A DNA stretch of 64,000 bases from Thunnus maccoyii (Eukaryota; Chordata; Actinopteri; Scombriformes; Scombridae): the NCBI RefSeq assembly GCF_910596095.1, contig NC_056545.1:22529067-22593066 (forward strand), read 5' to 3'. This document shows, in pieces, positions 36,128-48,089 of the stretch. Position 1 is the stretch's first letter. The number at the start of each line of letters is the position of its first letter. Position numbers and translations under genes: made by a program. Under the pieces are notes generated by a model that worked only from the letters and a program-made list of their open reading frames with translations, made no database searches and had not been told where the DNA came from.

Positions 36128-37335
36128 CAGCAGTAAGTAACTAAGCACATTTATATAAGTACAGTACCTACTAGGGATGTGCAGCGGGCCCAGTATTTGT
36201 ATTTGCATCTGTATTTGTTGAGGCAGCAAAATTATTTGTATTTGTATTCGTATTTGTATTCGAATAAAAGTGGAAAGAGGCTTAAAAATCTTGTTTTTGT
36301 TTTTATTATGCTTTTAATTTTAGAAAATTAAAGTGTTACAATAAGTGTTCATGAATAAACTACCTTATGAAGGAGGTCCCCACACAGGGTCTCAAACTGG
36401 AGTCTCCCAGATCATAGACGACTGCGCTGATAACATAGCTAAAACTTTATTCATTGCCTCATTGCAGACAGACCTCTACCTATTTATACACCCATAACAC
36501 AGAGACAGCACACCATGTAACGTGTAGGGAAGAACTTCAACCTACAACCTAACTTTGTGGAAAAGAGAAGGGGAACGACAGCTTTATCTCTGGGAAACAC
36601 CCCCAGCTCTGGGAGTGATGTCCAAATTAGGAAATGTGCGTCATGTAGCAGGTGGATGTGACTCCCCTCATTGAGATCTGCTGATAGACGTAACAGTGGA
36701 GCAGAGGAGAGAGACTGAGATAGTAATGTAACTGACCTGTGCGCTGGTATATGTTTTTTTTTCTTCCCGAAAACAAATATTTTTTTAAAATATTTGCATG
36801 AAACAAATATTTGTAAAAAACCCACTATTTGTGCTTTGCTGAATAACTTATTTGTATTCGGGCATACCCCTAGTACCGACATACAATTTTGAGGTACTTG
36901 CAGGAGTATTTTCATTTGAGGCTACTTTATACTTTTACATCACTACATTTTACTGGGAAATATTGTAATTTTTGCTCCACTGTGTTAATTTAACAGCTGA
37001 TTAATATGTTACCTATAAAATATACTATCAACTTATAAAATATGAAGCTTTGGTATGAATTAAAATAACCAACAATATATGAAACAGTTAGGAATTAGCC
37101 CCCCTTTGACCAGCTGCAATGATAAAGTACCGCTTACACATGAATCCATTAATAATAATTATCCAATAATAAAATAATATAACAGTGACATGGGTCATTC
37201 TAGATGATTATCATATTCTTCATTTGACATTTTGTTGCCAATATTGTTGTACTTTTACCTGTAAACTTTTGAATACTAGACTTTTACTTGTAATGGAGTA
37301 TCTTTATAGTGTGGTATTGCTAATTTTACATAAAT
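36128..37335 (+). repeat. AAGTAC-rich dispersed repeat, copy 1 (split by hAT insertion)
   Basis: The left part (36128-36171) reads AAGTAACTAAGCACATTT. The right part resumes after 36880 with CAATTTTGAGGTACTTG and continues with ACTTTATACTTTTACATC and CACTACATTTTACTGGGAAA to about 37335. Joined, these match the copy at 38899-39468 and a pattern very common in teleost intergenic DNA. The right boundary is approximate. Confidence 0.6.
36172..36872. mobile_element. Nonautonomous hAT-like element nested in the AAGTAC repeat
   Basis: 701 bp with imperfect terminal inverted repeats (TAGGGATGTGC at the left, reverse complement TAGGGGTATGC at the right) and an 8 bp target duplication with one mismatch (GTACCTAC at 36164-36171, GTACCGAC at 36873-36880). 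The 8 bp duplication points to the hAT superfamily. Both subterminal regions are rich in TTTGTATTYG words. No transposase is present. Confidence 0.75.
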
Positions 37336-38898
37336 AAATTATGTAAATATGTCTGCATGTATAGGCAAATTATAAAGGATAAATATATCTTTTATAATTA
37401 TATTTGCTCTCTTTCCCTTTCTTTTTGCTCTTATTCTGCAGCAGGTCTGTTGAATGTGACCTTTGTTTCCCCAAATATGTGGAAACCATGAAGAAAATTT
37501 GATCTGTCTGTTAATAATTTTAAATGTGTTAATAATCAATCTGATTCATATGAAAAATCATTTAAACTGACAATTTGTGCATGTATATTCAAATCATATT
37601 GAATCCAATAAGCAGATTAGTTGCTGTGCGTTTCACTCATGGAAACCCTTGCATGACAGCTCACAACCAGGGCTGCTGTACTTCCAGAAAGCTGTTTGTA
37701 TTCATAAATCTTGTGTTCTATCCAGTGATATCTGATAAAATGGGCCAAGACACAGCTGACTGTGTGTGAGAGGAAGCCCTGGAGCAGGCTGGGGAAACTC
37801 TTTGCCTCGCCATAGATCTTGTGACACAGTACCCAGCAGTCCTCCCCAACTCCAGATTTAGGTTTCTAGTTTAGATTTCAGACCCTACTGGTTACAACGT
37901 AAAGAATATTAACTTTAAAAATAGTTGTGGTTGTCCTTTAGAAAAAGGGATCACCAAGGAGAAGTCAACAGAATCTGAATCTGACCACCTGTTTGAAATA
38001 CATAACGTATGTCATCCAAGAATTGAAGGATCTTCAAACACTTTTCACACAGTTGTAATTGTAATAATAAAGTAAATAAAAAGTAATAATTAATAATAAT
38101 TGTACTTAAAACTGTGCCTGGATTTCATTCATACATTTAGTTAGATACTATATAAAAGATATTGTAGTTAACCAAATCACAACCTCAGTATGTTTTCTGA
38201 TTATTAGGTAAGATATCCAAAATAATTATCTTGGGTATCCTTATTAGGAAGGACATACCTGATAATGTTCATTTCCTGCAGCAATGCGGATCCAGAGTCA
38301 CTTGGTGACCGAGCCTCTTCAGTTCACAGTGAGACCATGTTCTTCTGAACCACTGAGGAAACTGCAGCGCCAAGATAAACTTCTCGCAGATAGTTTTCAC
38401 TGGGGGGGTCTATGATCCCGCCTGCTGCCCTCCCACTCTGACCTGATCAATGCCCAGTGTTCTACAAGACGAAAACATCCCAGCCTATTGAAAATGATTA
38501 AAAACCTTTCTTAAGAGATGTTTTTGTTCAGCTGAGTGGCCACTGAAGAGTCCAGTGAGAATGCAGGTTAGTTTGTCTTACGTGACAGTGTGCTCTAAAT
38601 ATAATTCATGGTGAAGTGAGTGGCTTTGTTGTCAGTCTAGTGGTGATCTGGACTTTGGCGAGCTGACCCTTGACTGTAGACAATGTAGAGCCTTCCTTCA
38701 GTGCTGCAGTGAACTTGTTGGATGACTGATGAGCTTTATGCATTGTGGTAAAACATCATACAGGGAGACATATACAAACATAATGCTGTTCTTTAGACTG
38801 CATCATCTGAAGGTACTTTATGCTTTGTGTCAACTCAAAGTTTAGCTAAATGCTTCATTTACAGCAACATGTTGCTCTGGTGGAGACCAAACAACAAT

Positions 38899-39468
38899 GG
38901 TGAAAAGAAAGTAACTACATTTACACAAGTATTGTACTCATGAGGTACTTTTCATGTACTTTACTTGAGTATTTCCACTTTCTGCTTCTTTACTTAAACT
39001 CTATTACATTTCAGATGGAAATATCACACCACTACATTTATTTGATCAGCTGTAATACTGTATAATTGTGTTGTTACAGATTACGTTGTCTCAAAGTGTA
39101 TAAAATAGATAAAATTAGGTCGACCTTTACCAGCGACATTACCACAACAGATACTGCTTACATGTGAATGCATCAGTAACAATAATTCCTATAATATATT
39201 ATAGTATATATTATAGTATTTGGCTCTACACAACGAGTACTTCTACTTTTTATGCTTCAGTACATTTTACTACTTCTGTTTTAGTACATTCAGTACATTT
39301 TACTACTTCTGTTTTAGTACATTCAGTACATTTTACTACTTCTGTTTTAGTACATTCAGTACATTTTACTACTTCTGTTTTAGTACATTCAGTACATTTT
39401 TTAATGCATTTTACTTGTAATTTATTGTTTTTAAGTTTTAATTTTGCTACTTTTAGTTAAGTAAATTA
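38899..39468 (+). repeat. AAGTAC-rich dispersed repeat, copy 2
   Basis: It begins AAGTAACTACATTTACACAA and continues with GAGGTACTTTTCATGTACTTTACTTGAGTATTTCC-type words, then CATTTCAGATGGAAATATC, and ends near TTTTAGTTAAGTAA. It has the same family and orientation as the copy at 36128-37335, and contains the 33 bp array. Confidence 0.6.
39258..39400 (+). repeat. 33 bp tandem repeat, four identical units plus a partial
   Basis: The unit spans 39258-39290 (starting CAGTACATTTTACTACTTCT) and repeats exactly at 39291, 39324 and 39357, then decays after 39400. Because 33 is a multiple of three it creates a spurious repetitive open frame on the + strand. The unit derives from the surrounding AAGTAC repeat. 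Confidence 0.95.
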
Positions 39469-41283
39469 TCTTAATATTTCCAATATTTCATAATTGCCAC
39501 AGATCATGGTATCAATTGATCAGTGACAGCTTTTTCCTTGATATCTACCATACATATCATCATACAAGATGATTGGTGAAAAAGTTGAGAAGTGTTGTAG
39601 CTGACTGCCCTCACAACTCAGTAATCGATAACTTTTTTTAATGTAAAAGATTAAAATCAAAGTCCACATGATGACCTTTCACAGAGAAACCTTTTCAACC
39701 TTTTCAACAAAATGTGTCTGAGTGGGACTAACACAAAGTGTGCTCACACACAGTCACCTGTAAAAACTAATCACAGGCAGGAATAACAGATTGGAGGAAT
39801 TAGTTTTTGGTACAGTGGTGCCAATTTGTTTCACTTCAACCTGAACTCTATAGATGGTGTGTGTTGACGCGTTCCATAAAAAGAGAAATGCCCTCATGCT
39901 CGGTCACGGCAGGTCCAGCTGTCTGCGGGGTCAACCATTGTCACCCGCACACTGACCCCCTTACAAGGCGAGGCTATTGATAACCCAAAACTCTGCACTC
40001 TGGCCTTCAGAAGGAGAACTTAATCAGCCTGAGACGTTTCCTCACAGGTGGCAACACGGCTCCGAGGATCTCACAGCTAAAGATGGCGATGGTGACACTA
40101 AATGTGTGATGAAGCTTCTTTCATGTTTTGTTTTTTTCTCCCAGTCACACTGCTGACAGCGGAGAAGAATCACAGAAAGCGGCACCGCTGTGACTCTGGT
40201 GATTTATGGTATTACATGAACTTATTCCACATCAGGAAATCCTACAAAAATACACTTAAACAATTTCAGCCCATTGTATGTTGAAACAAATCCAAATGTC
40301 ATATTGGACAATTTAAAGTTATATGATTCCCCTAGAAAGGACAGATATTTCACATGAATCACTTCAACATGTACTGTATGATCCTTTCACAGTTAAATAT
40401 TTTATAAAATCACACAATTACACAAACTCATGTGGATTTTATTCTGCTGTGTATTGACAATATATAAACATCCAGCTTCAAAATGAATGCATTTTTACAT
40501 AACATGTTTAGCAATCAGTAGTAAACTTAAATTCAAGTTTTTTTCTGTGGTGGGTTAATGCTTCGTATATATCTAGAGGGAATGTTAAACCACAATCTGT
40601 ATGAAAAAACATTGTATGATTTAATATTTATGCATTGCACCATGACCTGTGTGTTTAGTATTACATCTCACTAATAACAGTTAAAGACATCAATCATTTC
40701 ACTCCATTAGATTCGATTCATGGTGGAAAAAAGGCAAAAGCATGACGCTTGTGATCATATGTGATGTAAATAATAAAATATTATAAATCAAAATATTACT
40801 ACATTGTAGTTTCAGCACTTTTCTGACACAATCTGATGATTTTTACCTTGGACAAATAACATGTGACAAGAAGTCACATTTCTTGATTCAACATTTTCGT
40901 TTCAGCACCTTCATCAAAATACATGAAAATTAAAGCTTATAATGTGGTCAGTTGGAATATTGCTCCATAAATGTTACTTAATTGAAATTTATTTGGTCCA
41001 AACATCAAGTTATTATATCATGTCAGTGTTTCTGTATACAGGTTTTTGGTAACTTATTAATAGATACTGTATTTCTTGTGTGAATGTTTTGAAGTATCAC
41101 CTAAAGTCTGGTGAGAACTCTTGGTGTATTGCACGTTTGTGTTCAACTGAATGCCACCATCATCATACTATGATGTACAGTACCTACCTATGATGTGCAC
41201 CTTCCTCACAAGTGAAATAGCTGTTACCTGGATCTAAGGTCACTTGTATGTCCCTTTATGTAGGTATGAAACCTATCGATCTG

Positions 41284-42006
41284 TTAGTACGAGCAAAGCT
41301 TTTGTTGGATCCAAGCCCCCATAGTCGAGTCTCCAGCATTGTGCAAATGCTTGCTGCAGGCCTTCCCAACCAAGAAGACCACCTCTGCGATGTTGAGCAG
41401 AATACAAACCCCCGACACAGCCAGCATAAACACGGTGAAGACGGTCTTCTCTGTGGGTCTCGACACGAAGCAGTCCACTGTGTTGGGACAGGGGTACGAG
41501 TCACACTTGACCAGTCGGATCATCTTGTAACCAGGGTAGATCATGTAAAACACATACATGAAGGTGACCTCAAAGACAATGCGGAACAACAGGCTGATGA
41601 CGTACGTCCACCAGAGAGCCCCCGTGATTTTCATCTTCTGGGTCTTTATCTGCTCCAGGTCTTTGGGGTTGGTCCGGCCTGACAGTTTGTAAAGCCTCTT
41701 GTCGACGTGGCGACGGTGGGCTACATGCATGGCAACCAACAGAGCAGGAGTGGAGACCAGGATGAGCTGGAGTGCCCAGAGGCGGATGTGGGAGATGGGG
41801 AAGAAGTGGTCGTAGCAGACACTGTTGCAGCCCGGCTGTTGGGTGTTGCAGGTGAAGCCAGACTTCTCATCGCCCCACACGCTCTCTGCTGCCACTACCA
41901 GAACCAGGATGCGGAAAATGAACAGGACAGAGAGCCAGATGCGACCGATGCCTGTGGAGTGTCTGTTCACGCCACTGATAACAGCATAAAATGATGCCCA
42001 GTTCAT
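41284..42006 (-). CDS. gjb1: Connexin 32 orthologue (short Cx27.5-like fish form)
   Basis: A beta-group gap-junction subunit; mammalian GJB1/Cx32 works in liver and myelinating glia (family knowledge). 240 aa in one coding exon. The start [18 protein letters not shown], the loop-1 cysteines in [12 protein letters not shown], the loop-2 cysteines in [12 protein letters not shown], the [13 protein letters not shown] segment and [15 protein letters not shown] align almost residue for residue with human Cx32. The C-terminal tail is only about 25 residues and lacks the long tail and terminal CSAC of the human protein (283 aa); a mass near 27 kDa fits teleost Cx27.5. I chose the ATG at 42006: the open frame continues 13 codons further, but a 3' splice site at 42021-42023 shows that most of that stretch is intron. 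Confidence 0.93.
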   Translation of the reverse strand: MNWASFYAVISGVNRHSTGIGRIWLSVLFIFRILVLVVAAESVWGDEKSGFTCNTQQPGCNSVCYDHFFPISHIRLWALQLILVSTPALLVAMHVAHRRHVDKRLYKLSGRTNPKDLEQIKTQKMKITGALWWTYVISLLFRIVFEVTFMYVFYMIYPGYKMIRLVKCDSYPCPNTVDCFVSRPTEKTVFTVFMLAVSGVCILLNIAEVVFLVGKACSKHLHNAGDSTMGAWIQQKLCSY

Positions 42007-42020
42007 CTTTGGTTCCGGGT
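42007..42020 (-). other. gjb1 5' UTR segment next to the splice acceptor
   Basis: The minus strand reads TTTCTCTATCAG, then 14 nt (ACCCGGAACCAAAG), then ATG. The noncoding first exon was not located; GJB1 genes usually have one. Confidence 0.7.
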
Positions 42021-45000
42021 CTGATAGAGAAAGTACAAAAGCCACAAATCAAAGGGTCAACACCTGAGAAAATACTGTGCTGAATATTATTTTCTCTTTT
42101 TGTGATTTAAGTTTTTCCAGTTCACAAAGAACATAATGCAACACAACATGAATATAAAAAGATGGGTCACATTCTCAAAATAAAAATAGGAATATTAATT
42201 TCCTATCATGTTTCTTTCTTTATATACAGTAAAATAAAAAAATGAGAAAAATGAGATCTTCAAAAGAGGCAATATCCACCATTCATTTTAACTATTCAGC
42301 AAAATCCTGCTTTGTGTGACTCTTCCAGTTGTATAAAACAAAAGTTGAAGCACCAATAAAGCCTGTTAATGCCAGTCCAAGAGATCTGTGTCCTAAAAAA
42401 CACAACTGGGAGGATTCTGGCAGCGGTTTACACAACAAGTCTCCAATTACTCGTTTCCAAAAACAAAAAAACAAAAAAGACTCCCAAAAAAACATTAAAT
42501 GAAGCAACCTACTTCATTTTTACTCTTCCAGCTGTGATGATCACTGATGAGTCCCATTTTTAAAAGTTTAACTGATGCACAATAATACCTGTGTGTAACT
42601 TTGTAGTCTGTAAATTTGCCCGCTGTGTCTCTAACTGACAGCGCGGCATTAACCACCATGCGTTTCGTGGCATCCTCTCCTATAATTAAGTTAAGGTTAA
42701 ATTAAATTTTAAAATAAAAATGAAAACAATTCATTTAACTTTTAAACTAATTAAAATAATAAAATAAAAAATAAAATGATTAAATTTTCATATTTACCAT
42801 ACAGAGTATTTTCCAAACTTTTGTAAAAGATTGAGGCTGAGGAGCTTGGTTCCTTGTTTAGATTCCTCCAAAACTCACTTTTGTTGAAAATTGTTTGCTC
42901 TATACAAATCACTAACAAATATTACTTTCTTATATGGATTAAAAATTAAGAATATTCTCTCACTTGAAGTGTGGAAAAAATCACTACATATATCTGTAGT
43001 TACAATAAAGTAGTGCTATAGTTTGGTTTATACCTTTGTCTCGTGCTGGTACTTAAACAGACTACATTCACAGTATTGCTGAAGCACCAAGTTACTGCCG
43101 CCTCATATCAAAGAGGCTGCAGGTTCAGTTCTTGAACCTCTGTGGTCCATCTATCCAGTGGTGACCAGAGAATGATGGGAAACTATTATAAATATTTATA
43201 TTGTAAAAGAAGCTACAACTATTTTCAAATATTCTGAAAGAAACTTACAATCACAACTTCAGTGCAATGTTAGTACTTGTGGTACTTGTAATCCACATAA
43301 TACTGTACCTTTAGAAACTAAAAGCTGAGACAATTTAGTCCCAGTAGCTAATAAATTACACTCAGAGGTGAACTTAAGGTAGAGCACTTTGTGTGATTTT
43401 AAATTGATGAATTGATTGATTCAATTAATGAATTGATGTAAATTTAATTGTCTTTTTCCCATCAAATTAGGTTTTCCAAGTCCAGAATTTTTATTAAGTT
43501 TAAAAGGTATCCAAAGTGTTTTATCTCCTTTGTTCTGATCATCATTGATTGTCCTGTTTCTCCAGTGCATGTCCAGTCTGGTATAAATGTCAGAGTTGTT
43601 ACCGGGCTCAGCAGGAGGTGTAAGAGGCATATGAGGCAGCGTAGAGGACAATGTTGACCCGCTGGTTTGGCATGGATGTGAATCCAGAGAAGAAGGAAGC
43701 CTCTCTGCCCCCCTCTGTGGTTGGCAGGCCACTTAAGAGTGCAACACTGAGGTCTGGCACCACACGTCATGTGACATGCTTTCACCAGCCGCCATAGTGT
43801 AGCATGCAAAGTGGGCATCTACGCCCAACATAACGGTGTCTGTAATACTCCCTGATTCTTGGCAGGAAAATGTTTTGTGCACCGAAAGTGTCTCCATTTG
43901 CAGTAGAGAAGGATGTATAATGATTGAGAGAATAAGAACAGTCTAATATCTCTACTTTGTGACCAGCTGTATAGTTATAGATGAATATAACTGAAGCACA
44001 GCAAAATAAATACTGTTTTGTTTGATATTCAACCTAGGAAAGGCAATATCTTTTAGATGAGATTTCTAGAAAAACAGATTTCCTGGAGAGTCACAGACTA
44101 TTCTATTTCTTATGAAGTCTGTAAAGTAAATCACAGACTTCCTATAAGCACATTTAGACCAGTTGAAGACTCTGAAAACCAACTCCGTCACTTCCCCTGC
44201 TAGATGATCTGCTAACAGACTGAGAAACAAAATGATCTTACCTTCAGCTGCAGTTTAGAGTAAAGCACATCCAGAAACATTTACGCCGACATTATCAGAC
44301 TTTTTTTTTCAATCTGTGAATGTGAACAAGAGTATCAGAGCACCATGACTTTGCATTGCTAATGGTTTCTCTCACACTAGCCACTGCCCTGCACTGGAGA
44401 GGTCATATGCTTCTGTCCGCAGCATTTGCATACAATAGCTCCATTTACAGACACCAAACAAACAGCTTCAGAGTTCAGATCAAACGTTTTAATTTCTGCC
44501 CAGCTGAGGAATCTGTGTGGGGGACTGCAGGCTGTCCTCTCGTCCTTATTGTGCTGTGTTCTGCAGAGGAAGTGGAGGACGTTTTTGACGCAATCTGGAG
44601 TAAAACATAAAGGTCTATAACAAAGAATGACCCATAAGATCTAAAGATAAGAGGACAAACGTTTATTATAATAATCAGTCTCTCATCTGTTTTTTCCGCT
44701 CAGCTTTTACATCCACATTGTTGCTGCCCGCCCGATATTTAACCACTGATTAATCCAGTGAATGATTCTGCTGAGCACATCCCTCCCTCACTCTATGGGA
44801 CCAAGCACAGTTTGACGTACTTCTTCTAAGTGGGATTAATTTCTTGTTTTCTAGACTGAATAACTTCTACTGCTCACTGTGTTCAAGTGCTTCTACATAA
44901 ACTCCACTTCACTTTTAGATTAAAATCTACAGAGTGGATGAATGTCATTGCGCCTTGCAGAATGTCAACAGAAGAAAAAGGTCACTCTCATACACATAAA

Positions 45001-47430
45001 CTGCACAATCTGAGTTCAGTCTCCGAGCTGTGAATAATTCATCAGCAATGCTGTACTATTTACTACTTGTATTTTAATCACCAGTTTGATTAAATCGTCA
45101 AATATCAGCATAAATATCAATGTTTCTATTCGTCTCTCACTTTCTCTTTCTCAGTTTCCTTTTATCAATCATGTTGCAGGGACAACACGATTAATAAACA
45201 CAACATGAATCTAAATATTAGAGTTAAAATTTAGTTAATGTTAATATTAGGATACGTGTTCAGGGAAGTAATGGAAATCAATCCTAAGTGTGTTAGTGTG
45301 TATAATGTTGCTTTATGGCACACTGTAAACAACCATCTGCACTGTTTGATGCATTCTGAGCGTGTAGCGGCTCAACTTTAAATGCAGGATGTTTAAGTCA
45401 GAGGTGAGGTGCAAAAAAAAACAACAGATGTTTATTTCACCAATTACAAACACATTCTTAAATGTCAGACATGGTTCTCAATACAAATACTTTGGACCAC
45501 AGGCAGTATGTAAATAATAGAAATTGGCCTTAGATAGCCTGCCACTGTCACTGACCTCGACCAACACCACAGTATAGGGGGACACAATAATGAAAACATC
45601 ATTCATCATGCTTAAGTAACCAAACTACTCAAACTAAGTGTGTTTTCCTTCACAGTAGCAGCTGAGAGGCAACTACAATGTCATCAATCTTAAGAAAAAA
45701 CATTCAACCCCACAACTTTGTGAATTATTTCCTGTATCATGTTAATTCATCCAAATGTATATGGTGCCAATCTGTCATGTGCTTCAAATCAATCTAAACA
45801 ATCTATGCAATGTGCTACAAACAGTACTAAGGACCTTCACTGATGCACATATTTTGAATGGCTGTGAGGGATCTGTACTGCACGTCATGACTTTACTGTT
45901 GATTTAATTGCTGCTGTTGTCAGATGGGTGTTCCCAAGACATGTAATTATGTACAAACATTCCTGTGTGATCCCAGCAAGATTTGATATCTCTCATAACC
46001 TGTTCTGTAACATATCTAGCACTCCTAATGTTGTTTTTGTGATTGAAGGCTGAAAAGAAACTTTAATCCTAGTGATGAGCTGTGTTTTTGACCTGTATGT
46101 GCATGAAGCTTCTTCTGTATCAGTCCCTGATTGCAAAAGTCGGTGAGCTACGTGAATATAAGTGATAGTGATCTTTGGCAGGCCCTGGGCATGTTTGACT
46201 GACTGACTGAAATTTGTGCACTTGTAATGTAGTTGGTGGATTCAAATACATAATTTAAAATTATGTGTGTGTGTGTGTGTGTGTGTCTCTGTGTGTTTTT
46301 TGCAGGACAATCCTCTCTTGGTTCAGTTCAGTCTGAAGGATGACATCTGGAGGTCATTATCAGTTATTGCAGCATATCAGAAATTACTGCTTTGCAGAGG
46401 TGAAACTACAGTGAATTCAGTTTTCTAGTGAGAGTGAAAGTACTTGAATGTCTGCCTGAAACGTTGTATTTTTTACACCTCCAATAGTCTCACCAGTAAA
46501 TTTCAGTTTTATATGTCATAGTTTTAGATTAATGTCTGCATCATACAGGTCTAGATGTCTTGCAGGATTACTGTAGTTGTGCATTGTGAGCTAAGTTTGG
46601 TGAGGCTGCCTGTGCAACAAGGACAGGTCATATTGTGGTACATAATCTTGATCGCAGGAACACACCCAGTCACATGCAGGTGTGAGCTGTCTCACTGTGC
46701 AATAATCACATGATTCTCGTGATATGTTCATGAGTCTACACGTAACACGTCCATGCAGGTGTGTCTGTATTGTGAGCTGCTTTGAATTTAAAATGATTTG
46801 TCTCCAACACACGATGCTACAGTATGTTGTAATATGTTATTTATGCACGGAAGTTTTGCTGAGCGTTGTTCTCCTTTTCAGAAATGTGGTGTTCACTTTC
46901 ACTCAGTTACAACCACAGCCTGACTGAATGAAACTAATTGAAACTGGAGCAATTGAGGGTTGAAAGGGCACCTCATTTATCAAGCCTACTGTCCACAGAT
47001 CGGCTTCTCAAACCCCCAGTGTGGGAGCCATTGCTTTAGTGCACCACTGCCCCCATTTAAAATATGTCATATAGAAAGTTTTTTTTTGACTGTATCTGCT
47101 ATATAAGCTAAATATGAAGCACATTATAACCTCCCTTTTTTAAAATAAATATGCAACGTGTATACATTTTATTATAAAGGTTATTTGATATTGAATAAGA
47201 GACAAGATACCAATCTACATACCTAAATAATCTATCCATCTATCTCTAATATCTGTATACATACTTATTATTGTAAATAAATATCAACATTAGGTTATTA
47301 TTATCTCTTAAATACCATTTTTCTGGTAGTTATTACCGATTTGTTTTGGCCCATTTATGAGAGCACAATTAGATAGGAATTACATTATATTTAAGAATTA
47401 CCAACAGCCTTTGAAAGCAGCAGCGTCCAC
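42021..47430. other. Intergenic region between gjb1 and ophn1
   Basis: About 5.4 kb between divergent genes. It is AT-rich with no recognisable protein-coding exon. A (TG)n tract lies at 46264-46286. A GC-richer patch at 43600-43830 could be regulatory or a noncoding gjb1 exon, but nothing decides it. I see no RNA gene. Confidence 0.5.
46264..46286 (+). repeat. Short (TG)n microsatellite
   Basis: About 11 TG units in the gjb1-ophn1 intergenic DNA. Confidence 0.95.
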
Positions 47431-48063
47431 ACAATTTGTGTCTGTGCTGCGGCCCCTTTAAGAACCTCCTGGGTGTGGAAAAGGGGAAGTTTTTTTGGAG
47501 GGTCCGTAGCCAGCTGGTTACGTCCCGTTCGGCTTTGTCTTACGCTATACGGACAGATATGGGACTTAAGAATGTGAATAATATTTCTGATAGAAACAAA
47601 TCACTTTTTTAACGGCTTCTCAGTGAGTTGAGAGCGTGTTGTTGACTTTGGCAAACAACTTTTGTTTTTAAATCGAGATAAAGAAGCGGAGGAGGATTAA
47701 TGGAAGTGTGAAACATCTCGGAATGGGACGCGTCCAAGGGGATTCTCGCCGCTCTTCTAATCACGTCTCTGCAACAAGGAAAAAGTGGCAACGAGGACCA
47801 GGATACAATTAAATTAGTGTAAACAGCGCGTCAGACGAGGAAATCGTGAAAGTGACTTCAAGTCGAGCTTTCTTCGGTGTTTGGTCCACTTCGTATGTGA
47901 CCAGCGGCCGCCGCAGGCTCCCACGGACACCATGGTTTCTCCTTCTCTCAACAGATGAGTGTGTGCAGCAGAAATGACCAGTGTGCTGTAGACGAGCGTA
48001 GGCTGCGTGGCTCACTAAAACAAATCCAGTGTCTCTATTGTCCAAAAGCCAGTCGTCCAGAAG
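47431..48063 (+). promoter_or_regulatory. ophn1 promoter and 5' leader region
   Basis: The composition changes from AT-rich to mixed and CG-containing near 47430 (GCGGCCCCTTTAAG), with a GCGGCCGCCGCAGG block at 47905-47918, and coding begins at 48064. No clear TATA box is visible. A pyrimidine-rich stretch ending CTCTCAACAG at 47954 looks like a 3' splice site, so part of this region may be an intron with the first noncoding exon further left. Confidence 0.5.
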
Positions 48064-48089
48064 ATGGGGCATCCGCCTCTGGAGTTTAG
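47932..48089 (+). promoter_or_regulatory. Cluster of upstream open reading frames before ophn1
   Basis: Three upstream ATGs precede the main start. The first (47932-47958) has an excellent Kozak context, GGACACCATGG, and encodes only 8 residues. The second begins at 47955 inside the stop of the first (ATGA overlap), runs 44 codons and ends at 48089, overlapping the main start out of frame. The third (47974-47991) is 5 codons, in frame with the main ORF but stopped. If all are in the mature leader they should depress OPHN1 translation. If the splice site at 47953-47954 is used, the first ATG is removed and the second lies directly at the exon start. Confidence 0.5.

Larger units (their letters stand above)
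36037..41283. other. Spacer between the two connexin genes
   Basis: About 5.2 kb. It holds an AAGTAC-type dispersed repeat interrupted by a hAT element (36128-37335), a second copy of that repeat (38899-39468) with a 33 bp tandem array, and two GC-richer islands (38281-38460 and 39890-40090). The islands could contain the noncoding first exon or promoter of the alpha connexin. A minus-strand AATAAA (TTTATT at 40988-40993) is a candidate poly(A) signal for gjb1. Confidence 0.5.

Noticed and set aside
36360-36440. tRNA-like B-box (minus strand AGTTTGAGACC) inside the hAT element
   Set aside because: No matching A-box or cloverleaf could be drawn; probably chance or a decayed SINE piece.
39164-39460. 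Repetitive open frame with an 11-residue repeat
   Set aside because: Created by the 33 bp tandem repeat, whose length is a multiple of three; no start context or conservation.
41248-41682. 144-codon + strand frame opposite gjb1
   Set aside because: Shadow of the gjb1 coding exon.
42007-42045. Thirteen extra N-terminal residues for gjb1
   Set aside because: A 3' splice site lies in this stretch, and all connexins of this class begin at the MNW methionine.
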